From contig JACKNH010000009.1 in NCBI GenBank assembly GCA_024234975.1, forward strand, positions 1 through 64,000: a stretch of 64,000 nucleotides of DNA. The letters are read 5' to 3'. The notes beneath the pieces were generated by a model, which searched no databases, was not told the origin of the DNA, and saw only the letters and a list, made by a program, of their open reading frames with translations. This stretch comes from Gammaproteobacteria bacterium (lineage in GTDB: Bacteria > Pseudomonadota > Gammaproteobacteria > Ga0077536). The first letter of the stretch is position 1. Each line of letters opens with the position of its first letter. Positions 35,422-44,559 of the stretch are shown here, piece by piece. A program made the position numbers and the translations under genes.

Positions 35422-36321
35422 ATGCATCGGCAACTGGCGAACCTGTTGCGTGCAATGGAACTGCTACCGGACGGAGTTCTCGTCGTTGATCAGGCACGGC
35501 TGATCATCGGCTGCAATGAAAGGGTCGCACGGATGTTCGGCTACGATCGGGATAAACTGATCGGGCAACCGCTGCAAGTGCTTGTGCCGGACGAAGTCCG
35601 GCAACACCACGCGGGACATGTCGCTTCGTACTTCAGTTCCGGCACAGACGCACGCATGGGCGACCGACCCGTGCTCCGCGGCCGCACACGGCAGGGCGAT
35701 CTGATTCCAATATCCGTTGGCCTGTCCAGGGTATCTATCGGCGGAGAGACCTTCGTCATCGCCGCCGTCCGCGACGCCAGCGCGTTTGATGAAACCATCG
35801 AGGATACGAAAATCCTCGCGGAAACCGATTCGCTCACGCAACTGGGCAACCGTCGCTGCCTGCAAGGTGTACTGGCGCGCCACGACGCCCTGATGCGCGA
35901 TGAAAGTGTCGGTGTACTGTACCTCGATCTGGACGGATTCAAACCCATCAACGACCGCTATGGCCACGACACCGGCGACAAGGTGTTGTCGGTCGTTGCC
36001 CGCCGGTTGAAGCGTTGCCTGCGTGAAGATGACACCTGCATCCGCCTCGGCGGCGACGAGTTCGTGGTCATCGCTCGACGTATCACCGATCCCGCCGTAC
36101 TGGAAAGTATCGCCAGGAAGATCCACGAGTCCATCGCGGCGCCCATGCACCTGGCGGGACACTCGATTTCGGTAGGCGTCAGCATCGGCGGCGCTATCGG
36201 TCATGGGGATCTGCAAGGTGCGCACATCATCGAAATCGCGGACAGCGCCATGTACGACGCCAAGACCGCCGGCGAAGCTTATCGCTTCGGTGGCATCGTC
36301 GCGACGCCGACGGCGGCCTGA
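35422..36321 (+). CDS. PAS-GGDEF diguanylate cyclase
   Basis: 299 residues from ATG 35422, preceded by GGAG at a 9-base spacing; ATG 35398 and TTG 35362 are other in-frame choices without a better site. PAS domain at residues 8-120 (LLPDGVLVVDQARLIIGCNE, MFGYDRDKLIGQPL), then GGDEF at 135-290 with the intact active-site motif RLGGDEF and LTQLGNRR. No inhibitory RxxD is obvious. It should make cyclic di-GMP in the cytoplasm. It has no partner gene here; it stands alone between the hydrolase and the receptor. Confidence 0.93.
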   Translation: MHRQLANLLRAMELLPDGVLVVDQARLIIGCNERVARMFGYDRDKLIGQPLQVLVPDEVRQHHAGHVASYFSSGTDARMGDRPVLRGRTRQGDLIPISVGLSRVSIGGETFVIAAVRDASAFDETIEDTKILAETDSLTQLGNRRCLQGVLARHDALMRDESVGVLYLDLDGFKPINDRYGHDTGDKVLSVVARRLKRCLREDDTCIRLGGDEFVVIARRITDPAVLESIARKIHESIAAPMHLAGHSISVGVSIGGAIGHGDLQGAHIIEIADSAMYDAKTAGEAYRFGGIVATPTAA

Positions 36322-36611
36322 CTTTCACCTGTATTCCCGCTGGCATTGAGCCGGAACAACTTGCCGGGATCGTAACGCTTCTACCGTGCATCCCGCTTTG
36401 GATAGCTCCCCGGGGTAGTTTTCAAAAATTCGCTGTTGTTATTCGTCAATCAAATCGTTCTCCCCGGAGGTCAGCCAACCGCTATGACGTGACCGCTTGA
36501 ACCGGGCACGGCGACAACCAAACCGCTGGCACACGCCATACGGACTGCCGAAGACTTCAGGGTGATCCAATTCCGCGCCGGCGTCATGGCGACACCGGCG
36601 CGGGACTCACA
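36322..36611. other. Intergenic region with stem-loop
   Basis: 290 bases between convergent genes. I see no gene. The only structure is the inverted repeat at 36573-36603. Confidence 0.5.
36573..36603. other. Long GC-rich stem-loop past a TonB receptor gene
   Basis: CCGCGCCGGCGTC and GACACCGGCGCGG form a 13-bp stem with one mismatch and a 5-base loop. It starts nine bases past the receptor stop, read on the minus strand. There is no T tract after it, so it may protect the mRNA 3' end or act with Rho rather than as an intrinsic terminator. Confidence 0.5.
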
Positions 36612-39600
36612 TCAGAACTTCACACGCACGCCGGCGCGGAAGCGGGCACCCAGTGTATCGAACAGCACCGGGTTGGTCGGGTAGGTGATATTCGGCGCCA
36701 CCGGCGGCGCCTTGTCGAACAGGTTGTAGATGGTACCGAACAACTGCACGCTACGGTCTTCACCGAACGGAATGTCATAGGTTGCCGAGAGGTTGAAGTA
36801 AGCCCGGCTCTTGACCCTGTTGTCGCTGATGCTGAATGCCGACGTATTGCTGAAGCCGGCGTCCTGCGGCCCCGTGCGCAGGTAGTTGTAGACGCCGCTG
36901 TCGATGTAGTTCATCTGCAGTGTGGTCTGGAAACCGCCATAGCGATAACCCAGCCAACTGGTGATATTCCACTTCGGCGACGGGTTGAAGTTGGCGAAGT
37001 AGGCGCCTGGACCGGTCTGGCCCGCCCAGTTGACCACTGAACCGCCATTGCCCGGATCCACGATCGTGTCATAGAGGTAGGTGGCCAGCACGCGGAAGGT
37101 CACATCACCGGCGAGGCTTTCAGACATATCACCCAGCGGCAGCAGGTAGGCCGCCTCGATGTCCACGCCACGGCTCGTCACACTTCCGAGATTGACCGCG
37201 CCGTTGTCGATGAACGTGATGTCATTGAACCCACCGGCGCCGTCAGACACACCTTCGATGCGATCGCAGTAGGCGGATACGGAGTAGCACTGGTCAACGA
37301 TGGTCTGGGCTCCCAGACCGCCACTGGTGATCGCGTCCTTGAGGTCGACTTCAAACCAGTCCACCGACAAGCGGAAACCCTGCAACACACCTTCCGGCTG
37401 CAGCACGAAACCGAGCGTGGTCGTATCCGCCTTCTCCGGCCTGGCGTCGACATTGCCGCCGGTGAGTACGGTCGACGGATCGGACACATTGGCCGGTACC
37501 GCGTCATCCGCATTCCACGGATTGGTCAGCGTACCGAAGAAGCCGCCCACCTGCAGCGAACGTGCATACAGGTCGCGGAACGAAGCGGCGCGGCCATCAC
37601 GTGAACGCGTCGCGCGGACACGCAACCACGAGGTGGGATCCCACACGGCACTGATTTTCCAGCTCGTCAGACTGTTGGACGCACTGTCACCGGTCAACGG
37701 ATTCTCGGTCTTGTTATGGGTATAACGCACCGCGAAGTTCGCTTCCAGTGACTCGGCAATAGGCGCATCCCGCAACAATGGCAGGTTGAATTCGCCGTAG
37801 CCTTCGATGACATCAATCTTGCCCGCATACTCTTCGCCATAGGACACAACGAACTGGTTGTAGTACGGCAGATTGAAATGCTCGACGTCGCCCTTCTCGT
37901 GGCGATACTCGACGCCGAAGGCCGCGCCAACCGGACCGGCGCCAAACCCTTCGAACAGGTCGCCGCGGACATTGGCGGCATACACCTGCTGCTTGTAGGT
38001 GAAGTCTTCCATCAAAGTGCGCGTGGCATACGCAATGGCGGCCGGATCGGTATTGCTGCCGTCACCGAACACATTCATTGGTACACAGTCATCCGCCAGG
38101 CCCGGATTGGTCAACGTGATCCGGCAGACAGGCGTGACGCCAGGGCCCGGATCGCCATCCACCGCATCCAGTGCCCAGCGGTAGAAGTTGTTGGTGCCGG
38201 TCGGTGCGGTGGCGCCGCCACCGACCAGAGCGCCGGTCGCCACGGTGTTGTCCTGGACCCGGACATTGTTCTGAACCTGGCTGGTCTTGTGATCACCGAA
38301 CTGAACATAGGCATCCCAGCGCCATTCATTGAACGGCAGCTCGCCCTCGAAACCCAGCGTGCCGCGCCACGTCGTGTTGTCGGTGAAGTTTGGCGATGGG
38401 TAATCATTCTGTTTGGTGAACAAGGCGAAAGTCTGGGTGCCGAACAATGCCTGCACTGCCGGCGTCAGGTAGACGTTGTCCGGATAGATGACATCGTTGT
38501 TCGGCCCGAACGAGCCACCGGCGCGGACCGAATCACGCGATGCGTATGAGACTTCCGCGAACATGCTGGTGCTGTCGTTGAAATCGTATTGCGCACGCCC
38601 GTAGGCCGACAGGCGCTCCGTCGGAACCATCAGCACGCTGTAGTAATACGGGCTGACGTTGTCGCCGTCGCCACCGATGCGTTGGCCGAAGGTACCGGTG
38701 GTCACCAGGTCGCCACGATCGAAATCAAGCACCGCGGTACCGGCCTCGTTGAAGCGCGTGTTCTGCAGACCAGCTGGGTTGTTACGCCCGGCCGCACCGC
38801 TGGGGAAAACGCCGAATGTCGTACGATCGGACAGCTTCACGTTCGGCGATATGACGTAGTTCGGCAGCCCGTTGGGACTGGCCCCGGTGTAGTTGGGGTT
38901 GACGACCTCGGCCCAGCTCTCGGCGCACCACGCCCGGTCGGTGCTGCAATGATCGATGGAATGCTGTTTCTGGTACTCGATACCGAACATGACGTGTGCG
39001 CGGTCATCCAGCAGCCTGGTGCCGAATGCAAATGAACCGTGTTCGTTACCGCCGTCATTGCGGAAGGTCTGGCCGTAATCCACCTGGCCTTTGAATCCTT
39101 CTAGCTCATGGTCGAGCAGGATATTGACCACACCGGCCACCGCGTCGGAGCCATAGGCAGCGGTGGCGCCGCCGGTTACCACTTCAACACGTTTGACCAA
39201 CATCGATGGAATAACTCCGGAATCGACCGAGCCGGTGTTCGTCGTTGGTACATGGCGGCGCGTGTCGACCAGGGTCAACGTGCGCGTGCCGTAGTACGGG
39301 TTGAGTCCACGGAGATTGGCCACCTCGGCGCCGATGTTGATCGGACCGCGACCGGCGTTGGTAGCTGAAATGTAACTCGAGTTCTGCGGCAGCAGCTCCA
39401 GCGTTTCGCTGACATTGACAATGCCCAGCGACTCGGTGAGGTCTGCGTCGACCACAGTAATCGGATTGGGGGTGGTAAACCCCGTACGCTCAACGCGCGA
39501 GCCGGTGACGACGATATTGTCGCTGACGTTCGCCGTATTGGATTGTGCATAAACGCTGCCCGTGGCGCTTGCAAAAATTGCAATACCGACCGGCAACACC

Positions 39601-39632
39601 TGACTTCGCTTGTGCCTTCTTTTCATACTCAC
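36612..39632 (-). CDS. TonB-dependent receptor
   Basis: About 1006 residues. Leader MKRRHKRSQVLPVGIAIFAS...YAQS, TonB-box-like DNIVVTGSRV, plug (EVANLRGLNPYYGTRTLTLV, GGATAAYGSDAVAGVVNILL) and barrel ending GARFRAGVRVKF. GAGGAG lies six bases before a GTG at 39632 and twelve before the ATG at 39626; the GTG is slightly favoured, and both give almost the same protein. A minus-strand gene for a TonB C-terminal-domain protein lies upstream (40372-41517), suggesting a dedicated energy partner (inference). Confidence 0.95.
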   Translation of the reverse strand: MSMKRRHKRSQVLPVGIAIFASATGSVYAQSNTANVSDNIVVTGSRVERTGFTTPNPITVVDADLTESLGIVNVSETLELLPQNSSYISATNAGRGPINIGAEVANLRGLNPYYGTRTLTLVDTRRHVPTTNTGSVDSGVIPSMLVKRVEVVTGGATAAYGSDAVAGVVNILLDHELEGFKGQVDYGQTFRNDGGNEHGSFAFGTRLLDDRAHVMFGIEYQKQHSIDHCSTDRAWCAESWAEVVNPNYTGASPNGLPNYVISPNVKLSDRTTFGVFPSGAAGRNNPAGLQNTRFNEAGTAVLDFDRGDLVTTGTFGQRIGGDGDNVSPYYYSVLMVPTERLSAYGRAQYDFNDSTSMFAEVSYASRDSVRAGGSFGPNNDVIYPDNVYLTPAVQALFGTQTFALFTKQNDYPSPNFTDNTTWRGTLGFEGELPFNEWRWDAYVQFGDHKTSQVQNNVRVQDNTVATGALVGGGATAPTGTNNFYRWALDAVDGDPGPGVTPVCRITLTNPGLADDCVPMNVFGDGSNTDPAAIAYATRTLMEDFTYKQQVYAANVRGDLFEGFGAGPVGAAFGVEYRHEKGDVEHFNLPYYNQFVVSYGEEYAGKIDVIEGYGEFNLPLLRDAPIAESLEANFAVRYTHNKTENPLTGDSASNSLTSWKISAVWDPTSWLRVRATRSRDGRAASFRDLYARSLQVGGFFGTLTNPWNADDAVPANVSDPSTVLTGGNVDARPEKADTTTLGFVLQPEGVLQGFRLSVDWFEVDLKDAITSGGLGAQTIVDQCYSVSAYCDRIEGVSDGAGGFNDITFIDNGAVNLGSVTSRGVDIEAAYLLPLGDMSESLAGDVTFRVLATYLYDTIVDPGNGGSVVNWAGQTGPGAYFANFNPSPKWNITSWLGYRYGGFQTTLQMNYIDSGVYNYLRTGPQDAGFSNTSAFSISDNRVKSRAYFNLSATYDIPFGEDRSVQLFGTIYNLFDKAPPVAPNITYPTNPVLFDTLGARFRAGVRVKF

Positions 39633-40371
39633 CGCGTTCTCCTCTCCAAGAAACCGCAACGCAGCAGCTGATGTTGAGATGGCCCCCGGCCCGCGACACC
39701 CAGCCCCGCAACGAGCACGCTGCGTGCCGGACGGGAAGTCGCAACGAGGAGATGAATGAAATCCGGCAGAATTTCCGCGCTCACGCACGCGGCGATACGT
39801 GCAGCGTTGTCAGTCCGCCGCGCGATCGAATTTTCCGGATTGGGCCCCCACCCATTCGACGACCACTGCCGTCTCACCATTTACTGCACGATCCGCCGCA
39901 CAGTCCCTGCCTCGAGTCGAAGCAGTTGCTTGCGCAGCGTCGTCAAACCGTATCCGCGATAGCTATCGCGTCTGCGTTGTAATTTTTACTTCGATGGTGA
40001 CGCACGCCACCATTGGAAGAACAGCAGCTTGCGATTGCATGCGCACATCATTGACTTGGCAACAAATCAATCGCAGCAAAATAAGGAAATGTCAGTCGCT
40101 ACAAAAGCAGCGTCGATTAATGAGAGAGTGAGAGCAGATGACCAACAAAGAGTTCCGCCATACGTAAATAAAAGCGGAAAAAAATATTCAGCGGTAGTGA
40201 CACATTGGAGATAACGTTCTCAATTGCATCATGACGCTCGCCATCTCGTCACAGGACACCACGGCATGACCTGTTACCACGAGCAATATTCACGCTGATC
40301 GATAACGGTATGGTGCACTGGCAGCAATCGCTTGTCGCGGCATTACCCTGGAGATGATCAGGTAAGGCGCA
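39633..40371. other. Long intergenic region upstream of the third TonB receptor
   Basis: 739 bases with no recognisable gene. The part at 40040-40210 is AT-rich with A-tracts (AATAAAAGCGGAAAAAAATA), unlike its surroundings. It probably holds the receptor promoter and leader. I found no convincing -35/-10 pair, riboswitch or RNA gene; small open frames here have no homology that I recognise. Confidence 0.5.
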
Positions 40372-41517
40372 TCAACCATCGAACTTGAATCTGAACATGT
40401 AGCGCACGCCAGGAGTGGCCACTGGCACGCCGTCAACAAACCGGGGCGCGTAGCGAAATTTGCGGATGGCTTTCAATGATTCGTCTGCAAAAGCTTTCGG
40501 TCCATCCGCGCGGATGATGCGGTGATCGGTGGTGTATCCGCCTTCATCGACCGTGAACTCGACAACGACCGCACCGGTGGATACGAGTTCGCGGGAAATC
40601 TTCGTCCCCGTCTGGGTTGCGCGTACTGCGCGTTCAGGAAACTCCGGCGCAATCTGGTAAACGGGTTGTGCCATCGCATCCTGCTGACCACTCGCCTCCT
40701 CACCTATAACCATCAGCATCGCGGTCGCGGCTTCGTCATTGCCCATCTCCTCGTACAGGCCAACCATGAAACCGCGCACAATGGGCAAGAGGCCATCGGG
40801 GTCATCCGCCGGGGTACCTTGAAGGTGCTGCAGACTTTGCTGCAGCAGAGCCAGCGCTTTATCGCGCCGGTTGTAGCCCATTTCCAGCTTGGCCATGAAG
40901 AACTCAGCGCCGCCAAGTATCAACGGATCGGGCTTGGGCTCGGCGGCCATCACAATCTTGTAGCCATCGCGGATGAACTTATCGCCCTCGTCCTGGTAAT
41001 GGAAAATGGCTTTGTCGCCGACTTGCACCAGAAACATGCCGTATTCCACAGATTTGCTGCCGTGGAACTTTCGGGCAACGTCAACGCCTTTGCGCCAGGC
41101 CATTAACCAGGTGCTCGACGGCGAACCCCGCCGTCGCAACGCATCACCGTAATCCATGTAGAGGTAGACCATCGGCATTGAGGTGGCGCCGAACGTGCTC
41201 CTGTACAAATCGAACGTCTTGCTCAACACATCGACGCCTTCCTCGCCGCGGCCTTCCATCATCAGCGCCACGCCATAGAGATGGTTGTACAAGGCGAAAT
41301 ACTCAGGGGGCCGATCCGGATCTTCAGCCAACCTGCGCATCCTGCGCTCCACTTCGTCCGCCGATATACGCAGCCGTTCAGGATCCCGCAGTTCACCCTG
41401 ATAGACGCGGCCCTTCATCGCGTTGGCGAGTTGATCCAGAACATCCTGTGCGTCGGCGGCCGCAGGATGCAGCAATGCGAGTCCCAATGCAGCGATGATT
41501 GGCGCGGCTAGTCTCAT
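40372..41517 (-). CDS. Exported helical-repeat protein with TonB C-terminal domain
   Basis: 381 residues. Sec signal (PIIAALGLALLHPAAADA). Residues 30-270 are helical TPR-like repeats (GVALMMEGRGEEGVDVLSK, MDYGDALRRRGSP, FFMAKLEMGYNRRDKALALL). Residues 285-380 are a TonB C-terminal domain (PEFPERAVRATQTG, VVVEFTVDEGGYTTDHRI, SLKAIRKFRYAPRFVDG, YMFRFKF). Normal TonB has an N-terminal membrane anchor and Pro-rich linker; both are missing. Therefore it may be a periplasmic adaptor rather than a true energy transducer. A tail of this type is also common in TonB-family proteins of unknown function. Confidence 0.88.
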   Translation of the reverse strand: MRLAAPIIAALGLALLHPAAADAQDVLDQLANAMKGRVYQGELRDPERLRISADEVERRMRRLAEDPDRPPEYFALYNHLYGVALMMEGRGEEGVDVLSKTFDLYRSTFGATSMPMVYLYMDYGDALRRRGSPSSTWLMAWRKGVDVARKFHGSKSVEYGMFLVQVGDKAIFHYQDEGDKFIRDGYKIVMAAEPKPDPLILGGAEFFMAKLEMGYNRRDKALALLQQSLQHLQGTPADDPDGLLPIVRGFMVGLYEEMGNDEAATAMLMVIGEEASGQQDAMAQPVYQIAPEFPERAVRATQTGTKISRELVSTGAVVVEFTVDEGGYTTDHRIIRADGPKAFADESLKAIRKFRYAPRFVDGVPVATPGVRYMFRFKFDG

Positions 41518-41858
41518 GCCTGGCTCCGTGTAACCTTAGGATTGAGTGAGGCCGCCATTTTTCTACAGCAATGCCCGACTGGCCATACACCATTTGAATG
41601 AATGGAACGAGGTGTAACCAGGTTTTACCTGGTGTCCCGGACGTATGACGGCGGCGCTGTTCGAACATTCCGGCTATGACGCGGGAAGTCACTTGTCAGC
41701 CATTGCCGGCGAGACATCGTCGTGGCAGCAGCTTCAAGTGACGCAGGTACCCGAATCCCTGAAATGAGGTCGGGGAGAGTGGCCTTGACCAACGTAAAAA
41801 GCAGAGGGGGCTGCCCGTTACCGGGAGGCCCCCACCGTATACGCTATGCGGAGTGTGA
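41518..41858. other. Intergenic region with terminator
   Basis: 341 bases between two minus-strand genes. It holds the terminator of the upstream oxygenase operon (41795-41834) and presumably the promoter of the TonB-domain gene on the left. No gene seen. Confidence 0.6.
41795..41834 (-). terminator. Rho-independent terminator of the oxygenase operon
   Basis: On the minus strand: GGGGGC, two mismatched bases, CCCG, loop GTAA, CGGG, two bases, GCCCCC, then TCTGC and a T5 tract. It lies 25 bases past the oxygenase stop and closes the six-gene minus-strand group that begins near 48719. Confidence 0.85.
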
Positions 41859-43316
41859 TCAGCCGCCCAGCTTGCTGCCATCCACCCAGTTGCCATGCAG
41901 GCCCTGCCGCAGACGGAACGGCAGCTTCGCGCGGCACACCGGGCCCTTGTCGACATTCAGCGCGTCGAAGATGCACAAGTCGGAATAGTTTTTCATGTGG
42001 TCGTCGACCAGCGCGATCAGGTAGCCGTCACCTTCCGCGGAATCTGCCGTGCGCGGGATGAATGCAGGTTCCTGCAAAGCACCGTCGGGGCCGCACCACC
42101 AACTCTTTTCGGTGCCGGTCTGGTGATCGTAGTGCGTCAGTGAATTGATCACGCCGACGAACGGTCCGCTGGGACCGTTATAGGGTTTGTCGAAATCATA
42201 GGTGATCATCCAGCCATTGCGGTATGGCTTGCCGGCAAATCGATCATCGATACGCGGGAATTCACCCGGGGCCTTGCCGATGCGTTCGATGGAGGTGATT
42301 TCATCACCGCTGGAAGCGAGGTCCACCGTCAGCCGCGTGAGGTAGGTTGTCGCCTCTTCCTTGTTGAACGGCGTACCGTCGGCTTCGGGGAAGAACGGCA
42401 GGCTCGTGGTCTTGGAGATCGGGAAATCGAAACTGACTTTGGTGCCATCCTGGAAACCGTTCATCACATGGCAGCCGCAGATGCTCGGATCGATTTTGAA
42501 CCAGCGCATATCCGAACCATCACCGTCACGGCGCACCACACCGAGGTAGAACGGTAGTTTGCGGTCGTACATGAAGTGTGGCATTTTCCGGTCCAGGATT
42601 TCCTGGCTGGAGAAATACGGCGAGACGTTGAACACGGCGTAGTCACCGGCGATCGCGAAATCATGCAACATGGTGTAGTACGGGACCTTGAAGTCCGCCT
42701 TGCGTACGACCGTGCCATTGGGATCGATTTCGAAGTACTGGCACTCACGGGTCAACGGCCCGGCGACGGCATAGCCGAAGCCGCAGAAGTTGCCGGTATC
42801 AGGATCGATCTTCGGGTGCGCGGTGAATGTCGGAATCGTCAGCTGGCCATCGAAGTCGGTATAACCGCTGGTCTCGAGCGAGTTCTGATCCATGATCAGA
42901 CACGGGCTGTCCTCCTTCATCGCAAACAGCTTGCCGGCATGCACCAGGACGTTGGTATTCGCCGTGCCACGGATCTTGCCCGCGACGGACGGATCATCGG
43001 TCTGCGCATTGCGATAAACACCGAACAACGGCCGACCCGCAGCGCGTTCGAGCTTCCACTTGTCGGTCTGCGCATAGCGCTGTTTGAAGTTGATGCGGCC
43101 GTTCTTTATGCGGAACTGGCTGACCATGCCATCGCCGTTGAAGAACTGGTCATTCGGGTACATCGGCGGAAACTGCGGATCGGGGTGGACCCGGAAGAAG
43201 GCCCCGTCCAGCCCTGCCGGCACCTCACCCTCGAGTTCCAGATCGGTGATGTCGCCTTCCAGCCGGCCAAGGTGCAGCACCTCCTGGTACAACGGGGAAT
43301 TGGGGAAATGGGCCAT
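41859..43316 (-). CDS. Carotenoid-cleavage / lignostilbene-type dioxygenase
   Basis: 485 residues from ATG 43316, set by AAGGAG seven bases upstream; an in-frame extension to 43553 is not supported. The four iron His are visible in FTAHPKID, TMLHDFAI, CGCHVMNGF and GLHGNWVD, with Glu second-shell candidates between. Family members cleave a C=C bond of carotenoids, apocarotenoids or stilbenes with O2. No signal peptide. It is the last gene of an operon with a beta-glucosidase and an MFS transporter, which points to a glycosylated aromatic or apocarotenoid substrate (inference). Confidence 0.94.
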   Translation of the reverse strand: MAHFPNSPLYQEVLHLGRLEGDITDLELEGEVPAGLDGAFFRVHPDPQFPPMYPNDQFFNGDGMVSQFRIKNGRINFKQRYAQTDKWKLERAAGRPLFGVYRNAQTDDPSVAGKIRGTANTNVLVHAGKLFAMKEDSPCLIMDQNSLETSGYTDFDGQLTIPTFTAHPKIDPDTGNFCGFGYAVAGPLTRECQYFEIDPNGTVVRKADFKVPYYTMLHDFAIAGDYAVFNVSPYFSSQEILDRKMPHFMYDRKLPFYLGVVRRDGDGSDMRWFKIDPSICGCHVMNGFQDGTKVSFDFPISKTTSLPFFPEADGTPFNKEEATTYLTRLTVDLASSGDEITSIERIGKAPGEFPRIDDRFAGKPYRNGWMITYDFDKPYNGPSGPFVGVINSLTHYDHQTGTEKSWWCGPDGALQEPAFIPRTADSAEGDGYLIALVDDHMKNYSDLCIFDALNVDKGPVCRAKLPFRLRQGLHGNWVDGSKLGG

Positions 43317-43395
43317 CCAGGGTCTCCTTCGGTCGAATCGTTGATAGACCAAAGGTATGGCCCCGAAGACGCTGGCGGCTTGATCTCCGTTAAGG

Positions 43396-43408
43396 TTAGC
43401 AGTGCTAA
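43396..43408. promoter_or_regulatory. Small palindrome upstream of the dioxygenase gene
   Basis: TTAGCAGTGCTAA, a perfect 6-1-6 palindrome in the 173-base gap between the MBL gene and the dioxygenase start, 80 bases before the latter. It could be an operator for an internal promoter. No second copy was noticed. Confidence 0.3.
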
Positions 43409-43489
43409 TGTTGGAGGACCGGCAGTGACAGGCGTCGCCGCCGGCGAATCTGCCCGGCGGCGGCGTCCCGGTCGCAGGACGCTCAGTTG

Positions 43490-44434
43490 TTACTGCGCCG
43501 CGCGTTTGTTCGACAGCACCTCGCGGGTGCAGGTGCGTAATTGCTCCAGCCAACGTTTCACACCGTCGTGGCCAGTGACGAACGGATGCTGATCACCTGC
43601 CTTGCGGGCTTGCAGCGCATCACGCTTGGCCAGGGTTCCATCCGCCCACGGGTGGTTGGACAACTCCACGTCTGTATCCGGGTCGGCCGTCTGCAGTTTG
43701 TAGGTGGAGCCGATGTACTGCTCCAGCCCGGCCGGATCCAGAAAGCTCATCGATGGACCACCCCAGTAGGCGGCAAGATGCCAGGTGTCGCCGTCCTTGA
43801 GCGGAATCAGCGAGGAGATGGTGCCTGGCGTATGGCCGGGCGTCGCGACGAAGCGCACGGTGGTATCGCCCAGTGTCAGGCTGTCACCGTCGACCACGCC
43901 GCGATCCTTGGCCGGGAACGGGGCCGGCACACCGATCTGCGGCCAGGTCAGCAGATGATTCCAATCCGGCTCGCCGAAGATGATTTTCGCGCCGTACTTT
44001 TGCTGCAGAAAATACGCGCCGCCCCAGTGATCGTTGTGGGCATGACCGAGCACGACGTACTTGATGTCTGCCGGATCCAACCCCAGCGTTCTCATGCCGG
44101 CCTCGATCGTCTGTTCCCAGTTTCGCACCATCATCGCCTCGAACAGGATGATGCCCTCGGAGGTTGTCAGCGCCCACGCCGAAATATTGTCCATGCCGAG
44201 GTAATAGAAATTGTCGAACACCTTGAACGGCGCAACCTTGTGTACTTCGTAGTCGTCCATCGGTACCGCCGGCCCACCACTGGCCGGCGGTGCAGCACTG
44301 GGACACATGTTGCTGGCAATGGTGGCGTACTCCGCTTTCGTAACGGCCGCCATGTCGACCCGTGCCTGCGCGGTACTCATTCCCATGCCGGCACACAAAA
44401 CGGTCACGGCCACTGATTTCAATGAATTCGACAT
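43490..44434 (-). CDS. Subclass-B3-like metallo-beta-lactamase-fold hydrolase, exported
   Basis: 314 residues from ATG 44434. Signal peptide (SVAVTVLCAGMGMSTAQA). Zinc motif GHAHNDHWGGA (H-x-H-x-D-H), later His in ATPGHTPGTIS and a C-terminal GHDGVKRWLEQL. The set resembles B3 beta-lactamases and their non-lactamase relatives that open lactones or other rings. Its catabolic neighbours argue for a metabolic substrate rather than antibiotic resistance, but beta-lactam hydrolysis cannot be excluded from sequence. Confidence 0.92.
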   Translation of the reverse strand: MSNSLKSVAVTVLCAGMGMSTAQARVDMAAVTKAEYATIASNMCPSAAPPASGGPAVPMDDYEVHKVAPFKVFDNFYYLGMDNISAWALTTSEGIILFEAMMVRNWEQTIEAGMRTLGLDPADIKYVVLGHAHNDHWGGAYFLQQKYGAKIIFGEPDWNHLLTWPQIGVPAPFPAKDRGVVDGDSLTLGDTTVRFVATPGHTPGTISSLIPLKDGDTWHLAAYWGGPSMSFLDPAGLEQYIGSTYKLQTADPDTDVELSNHPWADGTLAKRDALQARKAGDQHPFVTGHDGVKRWLEQLRTCTREVLSNKRAAQ

Positions 44435-44559
44435 AAACGCCCCCCGACGGTTTGTAAATGGAAATTGCTCCTTGCGCTGCGGACCGGTGCACTCACCGCC
44501 GGCAACACCTGACAATCGTCACTGCATCTGCGCGAACATACCGGAGCCGGACGTCCGCC

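Noticed and set aside
43490..44434. Acquired antibiotic-resistance beta-lactamase
   Set aside because: The MBL fold and zinc motif are B3-like, but the gene is embedded in a catabolic operon without mobile elements or resistance neighbours; only the fold assignment is supported.
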